Below, in pieces: positions 1 through 8,001 of a DNA stretch of 64,000 nucleotides. Position numbers and translations under genes: made by a program. Below the pieces are notes generated by a model. It was not told where the DNA came from. It ran no database searches and saw nothing but the letters and a program-made list of their open reading frames with translations. This DNA comes from Pseudomonas trivialis (GTDB lineage: Bacteria; Pseudomonadota; Gammaproteobacteria; Pseudomonadales; Pseudomonadaceae). Within the stretch, counting starts at the first letter, position 1. The number at the start of each line of letters is the position of its first letter. The DNA is taken from positions 1 through 64,000 of the forward strand of contig NZ_JYLK01000016.1 in assembly GCF_001439805.1 (NCBI RefSeq). The letters run 5' to 3'.

Positions 1-76
1 TTATTTTCAGAAGCTTTCGAAGAATTCTTCAACAACTTCAACCACTTGCGCTTCCGATCTCTCGTTAGCGGGAGGC
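1..76 (-). other. Leader-like transcript segment upstream of a presumed rRNA operon
   Basis: Read on the minus strand, this AT-rich, non-coding stretch follows two tandem strong promoters and runs off the left edge. The segment after the second promoter begins with a C-rich block and then GAGAGATCGGAAGCGCAAG, and resembles, from memory, the multi-promoter 16S leader of Pseudomonas rrn operons. No rRNA sequence itself is inside the window, so the identification rests on promoter strength, discriminator sequence and remembered leader similarity. Confidence 0.55.
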
Positions 77-78
77 GA

Positions 79-106
79 ATTCTACAGCGTTACACGCTGC
101 TGTCAA
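79..106 (-). promoter_or_regulatory. Sigma70 promoter, second of a tandem rrn-type pair
   Basis: On the minus strand a perfect -35 hexamer TTGACA (101-106) is separated by 16 bp from a -10 hexamer TAGAAT (79-84). It is followed by TCGCC, a GC-rich discriminator of the kind found in stringently controlled rRNA promoters. It lies about 200 bp downstream of a similar promoter and points out of the left edge. The rRNA assignment is inferred. Confidence 0.6.
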
Positions 107-281
107 CACCTCTTTTTATCCGCTTTCAACCGAGAAGATCGAAACGTTAATAGCGCCAAACAACACCGCACTATCAACTCCTTCTGGGCTTCGATGAACT
201 GAAGCAACTCGCTGTCGAATCTTGCATAACTACTTGTTTACCAAGGAGTTTTCCGTTTCGACTGCGCCGGAAGTGGGGCGA

Positions 282-309
282 ATTATAGACGCCCAGGATT
301 TGCCGTCAA
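282..309 (-). promoter_or_regulatory. Sigma70 promoter, first of a tandem rrn-type pair
   Basis: On the minus strand TTGACG (304-309) and a consensus TATAAT (282-287) are spaced by 16 bp and followed by the GC-rich discriminator TCGCCCC. No open reading frame lies downstream within the window. Together with the copy at 79-106 this forms a tandem array pointing left, the arrangement expected upstream of an rRNA operon. Confidence 0.62.
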
Positions 310-351
310 CCTCTTTTTTCATCTTTCTGTCATAAGCCCCCAAATGCAAAA

Positions 352-372
352 GCCGGCCCCAAAGGGGCCGGC
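352..372 (-). terminator. Rho-independent terminator of the mmsA/bauA unit
   Basis: A perfect 9-bp stem (352-360 with 364-372), loop of three bases, is followed on the minus strand by TTTT. It starts 12 bases after the mmsA stop codon, separating that operon from the rrn-type promoters further left. Confidence 0.85.
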
Positions 373-384
373 CTTCATCGCATG

Positions 385-1878
385 CTACAAACTAGGGAAA
401 GCAAACTGCGACGCTTCATGACTGGCCCGCTGCGGCCAGCGCTGGGTGATCGCCTTGCGACGTGTGTAAAACCGTACCCCATCAGGCCCGTAGGCATGCA
501 AGTCCCCAAACAATGAACGCTTCCAGCCACCAAAGCTGTGATAAGCCACCGGCACCGGCAGTGGAACGTTCACACCCACCATGCCCACTTCAATCTCGTC
601 ACAGAACAAGCGCGCCGCCTCACCGTCACGGGTAAAGATGCACGTACCGTTGCCATACTCATGATCGTTGATCAGTTGCATCGCCGCTTCCAGGCTGCTC
701 ACTCGCACTACGCACAGCACCGGCCCAAAGATCTCTTCTTTATAGATACGCATCTCAGCGGTCACGCGGTCAAACAGACTGCCGCCCAAAAAGAAGCCCT
801 GCTCGTTCCCGGCAATGCTCAAGCCACGGCCATCGACCACCAACTCAGCACCCGACGCCACCCCGTCTTCTATATAGCCGCTGACCTTGTCCCGCGCCTG
901 CCCCGTCACCAACGGGCCCATATCCAGGCCGCACGTAGTGCCCGCACCAATCTTCAACGCCTTGATCTGCGGCACCAGCTTGGCGATCAACGCATCCGCC
1001 ACCTGGTCACCCACGCACACCGCCACCGAGATCGCCATGCACCGCTCACCGCACGAACCATAGGCAGCGCCCATCAGCGCATTGACGGCATTGTCCAGGT
1101 CCGCATCAGGCATCAGCACCGCATGGTTCTTCGCACCGCCCAGCGCCTGCACGCGTTTACCGCGCCGGGTCGCCTCGGCATAAATGTACTCGGCAATCGG
1201 CGTCGATCCCACAAAGCTCAGCGCCTTGACCTCCGGCGCTTCAATCAAGGCATCCACTGCCACTTTGTCGCCATGCACCACACTCAGCACACCCTTGGGC
1301 AAGCCGGCCTCCTGCAGCAATTGCGCGATCAACAGCGTAGAGCTCGGATCACGCTCCGACGGTTTGAGGATGAAGCAGTTGCCGCACACGATCGCCAGTG
1401 GATACATCCACAACGGCACCATCGCCGGGAAGTTGAACGGCGTAATACCGGCCACCACGCCCAGCGGCTGGAAATCCGACCAGGCATCAATATTCGGCCC
1501 CACGTTGCGGCTGTACTCGCCCTTGAGAATCTCCGGCGCCGAACACGCGTACTCCACGTTCTCGATCCCGCGCTTCAACTCACCGGCGGCGTCTTCCAGC
1601 GTCTTGCCATGCTCCTCGCTGATCAACTGCGCGATACGCGCCTCGTTCTGCTCCAGCAATTGCTTGAACCGAAACATCACCTGCGCCCGCTTGGCGGCCG
1701 GCGTATTGCGCCACGCCGGGAACGCAGCCTTGGCAGTGTCAATTGCACGCTGAATGGTTTCGCGGCTGGCCAACGGCACCTGGTGGATCACCTGGCCGGT
1801 GGAAGGGTTGTACACATCAGCCGTACGGCCGCTGTCGCTGACCCATTCACCGTTGATCAAATGCTGGATAACGCTCAT
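385..1878 (-). CDS. mmsA: CoA-acylating (methyl)malonate-semialdehyde dehydrogenase
   Basis: This 497-residue aldehyde dehydrogenase oxidises malonate- or methylmalonate-semialdehyde with NAD and CoA, giving acetyl-CoA or propionyl-CoA. The nucleophile is Cys280 in GERCMA, the family signature of the CoA-acylating branch, and the N-terminal half carries ITPFNFPAMVPLWM and the KPSERDPS NAD-binding segment. The chosen ATG at 1878 has AGGAG six bases upstream; the frame stays open further back, but that extension overlaps bauA and looks non-coding. It lies 40 bp downstream of the beta-alanine transaminase gene on the same strand, so its substrate here is probably malonate semialdehyde made from beta-alanine. 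The P. aeruginosa counterpart next to bauA is called bauC. A terminator follows at 352-372. Confidence 0.93.
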   Translation of the reverse strand: MSVIQHLINGEWVSDSGRTADVYNPSTGQVIHQVPLASRETIQRAIDTAKAAFPAWRNTPAAKRAQVMFRFKQLLEQNEARIAQLISEEHGKTLEDAAGELKRGIENVEYACSAPEILKGEYSRNVGPNIDAWSDFQPLGVVAGITPFNFPAMVPLWMYPLAIVCGNCFILKPSERDPSSTLLIAQLLQEAGLPKGVLSVVHGDKVAVDALIEAPEVKALSFVGSTPIAEYIYAEATRRGKRVQALGGAKNHAVLMPDADLDNAVNALMGAAYGSCGERCMAISVAVCVGDQVADALIAKLVPQIKALKIGAGTTCGLDMGPLVTGQARDKVSGYIEDGVASGAELVVDGRGLSIAGNEQGFFLGGSLFDRVTAEMRIYKEEIFGPVLCVVRVSSLEAAMQLINDHEYGNGTCIFTRDGEAARLFCDEIEVGMVGVNVPLPVPVAYHSFGGWKRSLFGDLHAYGPDGVRFYTRRKAITQRWPQRASHEASQFAFPSL

Positions 1879-1918
1879 GCAGGGCTCCTGAAAAGTAGTT
1901 CTATAAAGAAGGAGAAAA

Positions 1919-3268
1919 TTAATCGATCGTGCGCAGCACTTCGCCAACCGCATCGAACAATCGATCCAGGTCCTGCGCCTTGCTGTTGAACATCGGCCCG
2001 AACTGCAGCGTATCGCCGCCAAAGCGCACATAGAAACCGGCCTTCCACAACGCAATGCCCGCCTCAAAGGGACGCACAATCGCATCACCATCACGCGGCG
2101 CAATCTGGATGGCACCGGCCAGGCCGTAGTTGCGGATGTCGACCACGTTCTTGCTGCCCTTCAAACCATGCAGCGCATTCTCGAAGTGCGGCGCGATGTC
2201 GGCCACGCTCTGCACCAGGTTTTCCGTCTGCAACAGGTCGAGTGCCGCCAGACCCGCCGCGCAGGCCACCGGGTGGGCCGAATAGGTGTAGCCATGGGGG
2301 AATTCCACCGCGTACTCCGGCGTCGCCTGGTTCATGAAGGTCTGATAGATCTCACTGCTGGCCACCACCGCGCCCATCGGGATCGCGCCGTTGGTGACTT
2401 GCTTGGCGATACACATCAGGTCCGGCGTCACGCCGAAACTGTCGGCGCCAAACATCGAGCCGGTACGGCCGAAGCCGGTGATCACTTCATCGAACACCAG
2501 CAGGATATTGTGCTGGTCGCAGATCTCGCGCAGACGCTTGAGGTACCCCTGTGGCGGCACCAGCACACCGGCTGAACCAGCCATTGGCTCGACAAACACG
2601 GCGGCGATATTCGAGGCGTCGTGCAGCTCGATCAACTTGAGCAACTCATCGGCCAACGCAATGCCGCCCTGCTCCGGCATCCCCCGGGAGAACGCATTGC
2701 TCGCCAGCAACGTATGAGGCAGATGGTCAACATCCATCATGGCCTGACCAAACATCTTACGGTTGCCATTAACCCCGCCCAGGCTGGTACCGGCAATATT
2801 CACACCGTGATAACCACGGGCGCGGCCGATCATCTTGGTCTTGGTCGCCTGGCCTTTCAGGCGCCAGTAGGCACGTACCATCTTCACCGCGGTATCGGCG
2901 CACTCGGAGCCCGAATCGGTGAAGAACACATGGTTCAGGTTGCCCGGGGTCAGCTCGGTAATCTTTTCCGCCAACTGGAAGGACAACGGATGACCGTATT
3001 GAAAGCCCGGCGAGTAGTCCAACGTGCCCAATTGTTTGGCCACCGCTTCCTGGATTTCCTTGCGCGTATGCCCGGCGCCGCAGGTCCACAGGCCCGACAA
3101 CGAGTCATACACCTGGCGCCCCTTGTCATCCGTCAGCCAGTTACCGTGCGCAGCCACGATCAGGCGCGGGTCACGCTGGAAACTGCGATTGGCGGTATAC
3201 GGCATCCAATGCGCATCCAGCTTCAACTGGCTGGCAAGGGACGTTGGGGCGTTTTCGGGCATGTTCAT
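1919..3268 (-). CDS. bauA: Beta-alanine--pyruvate aminotransferase (omega-amino acid transaminase)
   Basis: Class III PLP-dependent aminotransferase of 449 residues that moves the amino group of beta-alanine to pyruvate, giving malonate semialdehyde and alanine. The PLP lysine is K289 in IAKQVTNGA; upstream lie the DEVITGFGR cofactor segment and GSECADTAVK. Length and sequence closely match P. aeruginosa BauA (448 residues). The reading frame can be extended to a TTG at 3289, but the ATG at 3268 fits the family length and has GAGG about eight bases ahead. It forms an operon with the downstream semialdehyde dehydrogenase and is divergent from a LysR gene, probably its regulator. Its product/substrate pair links it to reductive uracil breakdown, which yields beta-alanine. 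Confidence 0.93.
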   Translation of the reverse strand: MNMPENAPTSLASQLKLDAHWMPYTANRSFQRDPRLIVAAHGNWLTDDKGRQVYDSLSGLWTCGAGHTRKEIQEAVAKQLGTLDYSPGFQYGHPLSFQLAEKITELTPGNLNHVFFTDSGSECADTAVKMVRAYWRLKGQATKTKMIGRARGYHGVNIAGTSLGGVNGNRKMFGQAMMDVDHLPHTLLASNAFSRGMPEQGGIALADELLKLIELHDASNIAAVFVEPMAGSAGVLVPPQGYLKRLREICDQHNILLVFDEVITGFGRTGSMFGADSFGVTPDLMCIAKQVTNGAIPMGAVVASSEIYQTFMNQATPEYAVEFPHGYTYSAHPVACAAGLAALDLLQTENLVQSVADIAPHFENALHGLKGSKNVVDIRNYGLAGAIQIAPRDGDAIVRPFEAGIALWKAGFYVRFGGDTLQFGPMFNSKAQDLDRLFDAVGEVLRTID

Positions 3269-3394
3269 CAGCAAAACCTCGCAGGGCAAACGGCAGCGTC
3301 GGGATCGATAAAGCGTAGTTGCGAGTAAATTGCCACGACGATAAAGTCGATGAAACCCAACTTTTCTAACCTTCAGTCAGGCCATCACTAAACC

Positions 3395-4315
3395 ATGAGC
3401 AGTCGCAGGCCAGATCCCCTCGCTCAAGTCAGCGACTTCGATATCCGCCTGCTGCGCATCTTTCGCAGCGTGGTCGAATGCGGCGGCTTTTCGGCAGCAG
3501 AGACCGTACTCGGCATTGGCCGCTCGGCCATCAGTCAGCAAATGGGCGACCTGGAGCAACGCCTCGGGCTCAGACTCTGCCAACGTGGGCGCGCCGGGTT
3601 CTCGCTGACCGAAGAAGGCCGCGAGGTCTACCAATCCGCCCTGCAACTGTTGAGCGCACTGGAAAGTTTCCGCACCGAGGTCAATGGACTGCACCAGCAC
3701 CTGCGCGGCGAGTTGATCATCGGCCTCACCGACAACCTGGTCACCCTGCCCCACATGCGCATCACCCACGCCCTGGCGCAATTGAAGGAACGCGGCCCGG
3801 ACGTGCAAATCCAGATCCGCATGATCGCTCCCAACGAGGTGGAACAAGGCGTACTCGACGGCCGCCTGCATGTCGGCGTCGTGCCCCAGGCCAGCGCGCT
3901 GTCCGGCCTTGAATACCAGCCGCTGTACAGCGAACGTTCACTGCTCTATTGCGCAGTCGGCCACCCACTGTTCTATGCCGACGACAAACAGCTGGACGAT
4001 GCCCGCATCGACAGCCAGGACGCCATCGCGCCCACTTTCCGCCTGCCCGCCGAGATCCAGGCGCACTACCAGGCACTGCGCTGCACGGCCAGCGCCTCCG
4101 ACCGTGAAGGCATGGCGTTCCTGATCCTCACCGGGCGCTATATCGGTTATTTGCCCGACCACTACGCCAGCCTGTGGGTGCAACAAGGCCGACTGCGCGC
4201 GCTGAAATCGGCTACGCGTTTTTACGATTTGAGCCTGGCATCGGTCACGCGCAAGGGCCGTCGCCCTCATTTGGTGCTGGAAAGCTTTCTCGAAAACCTC
4301 GCCGCAACCCGCTGA
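3395..4315 (+). CDS. LysR-type regulator, divergent from the beta-alanine operon
   Basis: A 306-residue LysR-family regulator: winged HTH in residues about 13-70 (FRSVVECGGFSAAETVLGIG then AISQQMGDLEQRLGLRL), linker, then a type 2 periplasmic-binding-like effector domain from about residue 100. The gene is divergent from bauA with about 126 bp between the starts, the usual layout for a LysR regulator and its target. In P. aeruginosa the regulator beside the bau genes is named BauR; I infer the same role here, with beta-alanine as likely inducer, from position alone. No operator was identified with certainty in the shared intergenic region. Start: ATG at 3395. Confidence 0.88.
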   Translation: MSSRRPDPLAQVSDFDIRLLRIFRSVVECGGFSAAETVLGIGRSAISQQMGDLEQRLGLRLCQRGRAGFSLTEEGREVYQSALQLLSALESFRTEVNGLHQHLRGELIIGLTDNLVTLPHMRITHALAQLKERGPDVQIQIRMIAPNEVEQGVLDGRLHVGVVPQASALSGLEYQPLYSERSLLYCAVGHPLFYADDKQLDDARIDSQDAIAPTFRLPAEIQAHYQALRCTASASDREGMAFLILTGRYIGYLPDHYASLWVQQGRLRALKSATRFYDLSLASVTRKGRRPHLVLESFLENLAATR

Positions 4316-4403
4316 CTCGGGCCTCAAGCAAAAAGCTGAGCAACTGGACAGTTTTTTGCAAGGACGCAACGACCTTGAACCGTCCGCCCTGAGTTGACCT
4401 GCC

Positions 4404-5798
4404 ATGCCCCCAGAATCCTTGAGCCCCAGCGACCTGATCTACGGCCTCGACGACCGCCCGAAACCCGCACCGGCGATGCTCGCCGCCCTGCAACATGTAC
4501 TGGCCGCCTTCGTCGGCATCATCACCCCGCCGCTGATCATCGGCTCCACCCTGGGCCTGACTGCCTACTTGCCCTACCTGATCAGCATGGCGCTGATGGT
4601 TTCCGGCGCAGGCACCTTTATCCAGGCGCGCAGGCCGTTTGGTATCGGAGCCGGCATGATCTGCCTGCAAGGCACCAGCTTCGCGTTTCTTGGCGCGGTA
4701 CTGTCGGCCGGTTTTCTGGTGAAGCAACGCGGTGGCAGCCCGGAGGACATCATGGCGATGATCTTCGGCGTGTGTTTCTTCGGTGCCGCGGTGCAGATCG
4801 TGCTCAGCCGCTTCATCGGCCAACTGCGTCGGGTGATCACCCCGCTGGTGACCGGCATCGTGATCACGCTGATCGGCATCAGCCTGATCAAGGTCGGTAT
4901 CACCGACCTCGGCGGCGGCTTCAATGCCCCCGACTTCGGCGCGCCCACCAACCTGGCGCTCGGCCTGTTCGTGGTGCTCACCATCATCCTGCTCAACCGC
5001 TCCGCTACGCCGTGGGTGCGCCTCTCGGCCATCATCATCGGCCTGGCCCTGGGCAGCCTGGCCGCCTGGTTCAGCGGCAAACTCGTGCCACAGGCGCTGC
5101 CGGACTTGCCCTGGGTCAGCGTGCCGACCCCGTTTCGCTTCGGGTTCACTTTCGACTGGAGCGCCTTCCTGCCAATCGCGCTGATTTATCTGATCAGCAG
5201 CATCGAAACCGTGGGCGACCTCACCGCCAACTGCATGATCGCCCGCCAACCCATCAGCGGCCCTTCCTATATAAGCCGACTCAAAGGCGGCGTACTGGGA
5301 GACGGCGTGAGCTGCATGATCGCCGCCACCTTCAGCGCATTTCCCAACACCACCTTTGCGCAAAACAACGGCGTGATCCAACTCACCGGTGTGGCCAGCC
5401 GTTACGTCGGCTTATACATAGGCGTGCTGCTGTTTTGCCTCGGATTGTTTCCGCTGATTGGCGCCGTGCTGCAGCAAATCCCCAAACCGGTGCTGGGTGG
5501 CGCGACCCTGGTGATGTTCGGCAGCGTGGCCGCCGCCGGCGTGCGCATCCTCGCCCAGGCCCCACTGGACCGGCGCAGCATGCTGATTATCGCCACCTCG
5601 TTCGGCGTTGGCCTGGGCATCGCCGCCCAGCCCAATCTGCTGCACTTGATGCCCACCCTGGTGCAGAACCTGTTCGACTCGGCCATCACCAGCGGCGGCT
5701 TGACCGCTATCGTGCTGTGTCTGCTGCTGCCCGAAGCCAAGGCGAGCCCGGTTGGCGCAAACCCGGCAACCGAAAGCGACACCCTGAAACCGCTTTGA
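4404..5798 (+). CDS. NCS2-family nucleobase (purine/uracil) permease
   Basis: A 464-residue polytopic membrane protein of the nucleobase:cation symporter-2 family. It opens with QHVLAAFVGIITPPLIIG, typical of the family, has about 12-14 hydrophobic segments, and carries the signature region NNGVIQLTGVASRYVG around residues 320-335. It probably imports xanthine, uric acid, other purines or uracil by proton symport; sequence alone does not fix the substrate. The following genes encode a RutR-like TetR regulator and, further on, 8-oxoguanine and adenine deaminases, which supports a nucleobase role. The start ATG at 4404 has only a weak ribosome-binding site. The same stretch is open in another frame, rejected as a high-GC shadow. 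Confidence 0.88.
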   Translation: MPPESLSPSDLIYGLDDRPKPAPAMLAALQHVLAAFVGIITPPLIIGSTLGLTAYLPYLISMALMVSGAGTFIQARRPFGIGAGMICLQGTSFAFLGAVLSAGFLVKQRGGSPEDIMAMIFGVCFFGAAVQIVLSRFIGQLRRVITPLVTGIVITLIGISLIKVGITDLGGGFNAPDFGAPTNLALGLFVVLTIILLNRSATPWVRLSAIIIGLALGSLAAWFSGKLVPQALPDLPWVSVPTPFRFGFTFDWSAFLPIALIYLISSIETVGDLTANCMIARQPISGPSYISRLKGGVLGDGVSCMIAATFSAFPNTTFAQNNGVIQLTGVASRYVGLYIGVLLFCLGLFPLIGAVLQQIPKPVLGGATLVMFGSVAAAGVRILAQAPLDRRSMLIIATSFGVGLGIAAQPNLLHLMPTLVQNLFDSAITSGGLTAIVLCLLLPEAKASPVGANPATESDTLKPL

Positions 5799-5885
5799 CG
5801 GTTTTATTGCATCAGGACTTGTCTGAGGCTTAAGGGTGGGTTATCTGTGCACACGTCGTCTTTATCGATCAGCACGGAAACCTCC

Positions 5886-6545
5886 ATGAGCCTCGAAGTT
5901 CCTGCCCACAGCAACCACGCCGGTAAACCTGCCAGCCGCATTCGGCAAAAGAACGAACAAGCGATTCTGCGGGCTGCTGAAGATGAGTTCGCGCGCCATG
6001 GCTACAAGGGCACGAGCATGAACACCATCGCGGCCAGTGCCGGATTGCCCAAGGCCAACCTGCATTACTACTTCACCAACAAGCTGGGCCTGTATATCGC
6101 AGTGCTCAGCAATATCCTCGAACTGTGGGACAGCACCTTCAACGCGCTGACCGCCGAGGACGACCCCGCCGTGGCGCTCGCCCGCTACATCCGCACCAAG
6201 ATGGAGTTCTCGCGACGCCAGCCACAGGCCTCGCGAATCTTCGCGATGGAGATCATCAGCGGCGGCGAATGCCTCACCGAATATTTCAGCCAGGACTACC
6301 GCGCCTGGTTCAGCGGCCGTGCGGCGGTGTTCCAGGCCTGGATCGACGCCGGCAAAATGGACCCGATCGACCCTGTGCACCTGATCTTCCTGCTGTGGGG
6401 CAGCACCCAGCACTACGCCGACTTCGCGACCCAGATCTGCCGCGTCACCGGTCGCACCCGGCTGACCAGGCAGGACATGGAAGAAGCCGGCACCAACCTG
6501 ATCCACATCATTCTCAAAGGCTGTGGCATCAAGCCAGCCCAATAA
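5886..6545 (+). CDS. TetR-family regulator, RutR-like
   Basis: A 219-residue repressor-type protein: an N-terminal TetR HTH (ILRAAEDEFARHGYKGTSMN followed by IAASAGLPKANLHYYF, residues about 25-65) and a C-terminal ligand domain resembling that of RutR, the pyrimidine-utilisation regulator (family knowledge). The ATG at 5886 is preferred to an in-frame GTG at 5847 because it gives the usual short N-terminus and has GGAAA just upstream. It lies 87 bp after the NCS2 permease gene and 12 bp before yigZ, on the same strand. I infer that it senses uracil, thymine or a purine and controls nucleobase uptake or catabolism nearby. Ligand and targets are not visible in the sequence. Confidence 0.88.
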   Translation: MSLEVPAHSNHAGKPASRIRQKNEQAILRAAEDEFARHGYKGTSMNTIAASAGLPKANLHYYFTNKLGLYIAVLSNILELWDSTFNALTAEDDPAVALARYIRTKMEFSRRQPQASRIFAMEIISGGECLTEYFSQDYRAWFSGRAAVFQAWIDAGKMDPIDPVHLIFLLWGSTQHYADFATQICRVTGRTRLTRQDMEEAGTNLIHIILKGCGIKPAQ

Positions 6546-6557
6546 ACGAAGCGACTT

Positions 6558-7139
6558 ATGCCTTACACGCTGACCGGCCTTTGCGAATTTCGCGAAGAAA
6601 TACGCAAAAGCCGCTTTATTACCCTGGCCGCGCCGATCACCACTGCGCTGGACGCTCAGGCGTTTATCGAGCACCACAGTGACCTCAACGCCACCCACAA
6701 CTGCTGGGCCTGGAAACTGGCCGATCAATACCGCAGCAACGACGATGGCGAACCCGGTGGCACCGCCGGGCGGCCCATTCTCGCAGCCATCGAGGCGCAA
6801 GGGTTCGATCAGGTGGTGGTGCTGGTGATCCGCTGGTACGGCGGTATTCAGCTGGGCACCGGCGGGCTGGCCCGCGCCTATGGCGGCGGCGCCAACAAGT
6901 GCCTGCAAACAGCCGAACGCATCGAGCTGATCAGCCGCGTAGCGTTGAGTTGCGCCTGCAGCTTCTCCGAACTGAACCTGCTCAAGCTGCGCGTGGCCGA
7001 ACTGGATGGGCTGATCGTGGAAGAAAATTTCACCGCCAACGGTGTCGAGCTGCAACTGGCCCTGGGCGAAGTGCACATCGGCGCCCTGCAGACCCAACTG
7101 GCCGACCTGAGCCGTGGCCGTATCCTGCTGCAACGCTGA
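6558..7139 (+). CDS. yigZ: YigZ/IMPACT family protein
   Basis: A 193-residue member of the YigZ (UPF0029/IMPACT) family. The N-terminal domain has the family motif GEPGGTAGRPIL followed by VVVLVIRWYGGIQLGTGGLARAY in overlapping form (residues about 62-110); the C-terminal part is the small ferredoxin-like DUF1949-type domain. Bacterial members are proposed to bind nucleic acid or ribosomes, but the precise function is not settled. The gene starts 12 bp after the TetR gene and 54 bp before an SDR gene, so it may be cotranscribed with them. Nothing ties it to nucleobase metabolism apart from position. Confidence 0.9.
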   Translation: MPYTLTGLCEFREEIRKSRFITLAAPITTALDAQAFIEHHSDLNATHNCWAWKLADQYRSNDDGEPGGTAGRPILAAIEAQGFDQVVVLVIRWYGGIQLGTGGLARAYGGGANKCLQTAERIELISRVALSCACSFSELNLLKLRVAELDGLIVEENFTANGVELQLALGEVHIGALQTQLADLSRGRILLQR

Positions 7140-7193
7140 ACCTGCTACTGTTGCCCACTGCACCCTGAACCGCTACTGCAAAGGAAGCTTTTC

Positions 7194-7880
7194 ATGTCTA
7201 CGCAAAAAACCGCACTGATCATCGGCGCCTCGCGCGGCCTGGGCCTTGGCCTGGTCAAGCAATTGCTGCAGGACGGCTGGGACGTCACCGCCACCGTGCG
7301 CGACCCGGGCAAGGCCGATGCCCTCAAGGCTGTCGGCCCGGTACAGATCGAAAAACTGGACATGGACGATCAGCAAGCCGTGATCGCCCTGAGCCAGCGT
7401 CTCAAGGACCGCACCTTCGACCTGCTGTTCGTCAACGCCGGCGTCAAGGGCCCGGACAACCAGGAACCAGGCCACGCCACCCTGGCGCAGGTCGGCCAGC
7501 TGTTTTTTACCAACGCCGTGGCGCCGATCAACCTGGCCCAGCGCTTTGTCGGGCAAATCCGCAAGGACAGTGGCGTGCTGGCGTTCATGAGTTCGGTGCT
7601 GGGCAGCGTGACCATCCCCGACGGTTCGGATATGGCGCTGTACAAAGCCAGCAAGGCCGCGCTCAACTCCATGACGAACAGTTTCGTCACTCAACTGGGC
7701 AGAAAAAAACTCACCGTGCTGTCGCTGCATCCGGGCTGGGTGAAGACCGACATGGGCGGCGAAAACGCCCATATCGATGTCGACACCAGCGTGCGCGGCC
7801 TGGTGGACCAGGTAAATGCCTACACCGGCAAAGGCGGTCATCACTTCGTGGACTACAAGGGCGACACCATCGCCTGGTAA
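7194..7880 (+). CDS. SDR-family NAD(P)-dependent oxidoreductase
   Basis: A 228-residue classical short-chain dehydrogenase/reductase. The Rossmann glycine motif is GASRGLGLG at residues 11-19, NAG occurs near residue 83, and the catalytic pair is Y150 and K154 in YKASKAALN, with a serine about 14 residues before the tyrosine. A good ribosome-binding site (AAGGAAG) precedes the ATG at 7194. The sequence resembles the C-factor/CsgA-like SDR subgroup, whose substrates are mostly unknown. It is followed by a perfect inverted repeat at 7890-7913, so it probably ends the unit. Substrate cannot be assigned. Confidence 0.88.
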   Translation: MSTQKTALIIGASRGLGLGLVKQLLQDGWDVTATVRDPGKADALKAVGPVQIEKLDMDDQQAVIALSQRLKDRTFDLLFVNAGVKGPDNQEPGHATLAQVGQLFFTNAVAPINLAQRFVGQIRKDSGVLAFMSSVLGSVTIPDGSDMALYKASKAALNSMTNSFVTQLGRKKLTVLSLHPGWVKTDMGGENAHIDVDTSVRGLVDQVNAYTGKGGHHFVDYKGDTIAW

Positions 7881-7889
7881 TCGTCCCGC

Positions 7890-7913
7890 CTGGAGCGAGC
7901 TTGCTCGCTCCAG
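7890..7913. terminator. Perfect inverted repeat downstream of the SDR gene
   Basis: Two 11-bp arms (CTGGAGCGAGC at 7890-7900 and its complement at 7903-7913) are separated by two bases, so about 10 bp can pair around a four-base loop. There is no T tract, so it may be a REP-type hairpin or a mRNA 3-prime-end stabiliser rather than a true intrinsic terminator. Confidence 0.55.
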
Positions 7914-8001
7914 CACCTCGCCCTCCCCGGCGACCCTGGATCAGCAGACAGGGCAACACTGAGCTGGCAAACCTGAACCCATCATTCAGAGGAGCCGGCC
8001 A

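Noticed and set aside
1..384. tRNA gene near the rrn-like promoters
   Set aside because: No cloverleaf or TTCGA-type T-loop arrangement seen on either strand.
1879..2115. N-terminal extension of mmsA
   Set aside because: The extension lies inside bauA, is Arg/Cys-rich and lacks homology; ATG 1878 has a proper ribosome-binding site.
4394..5833. 479-codon ORF overlapping the NCS2 permease in another frame
   Set aside because: Arg/Pro/His-rich, no hydrophobic segments; the permease frame has family signatures.
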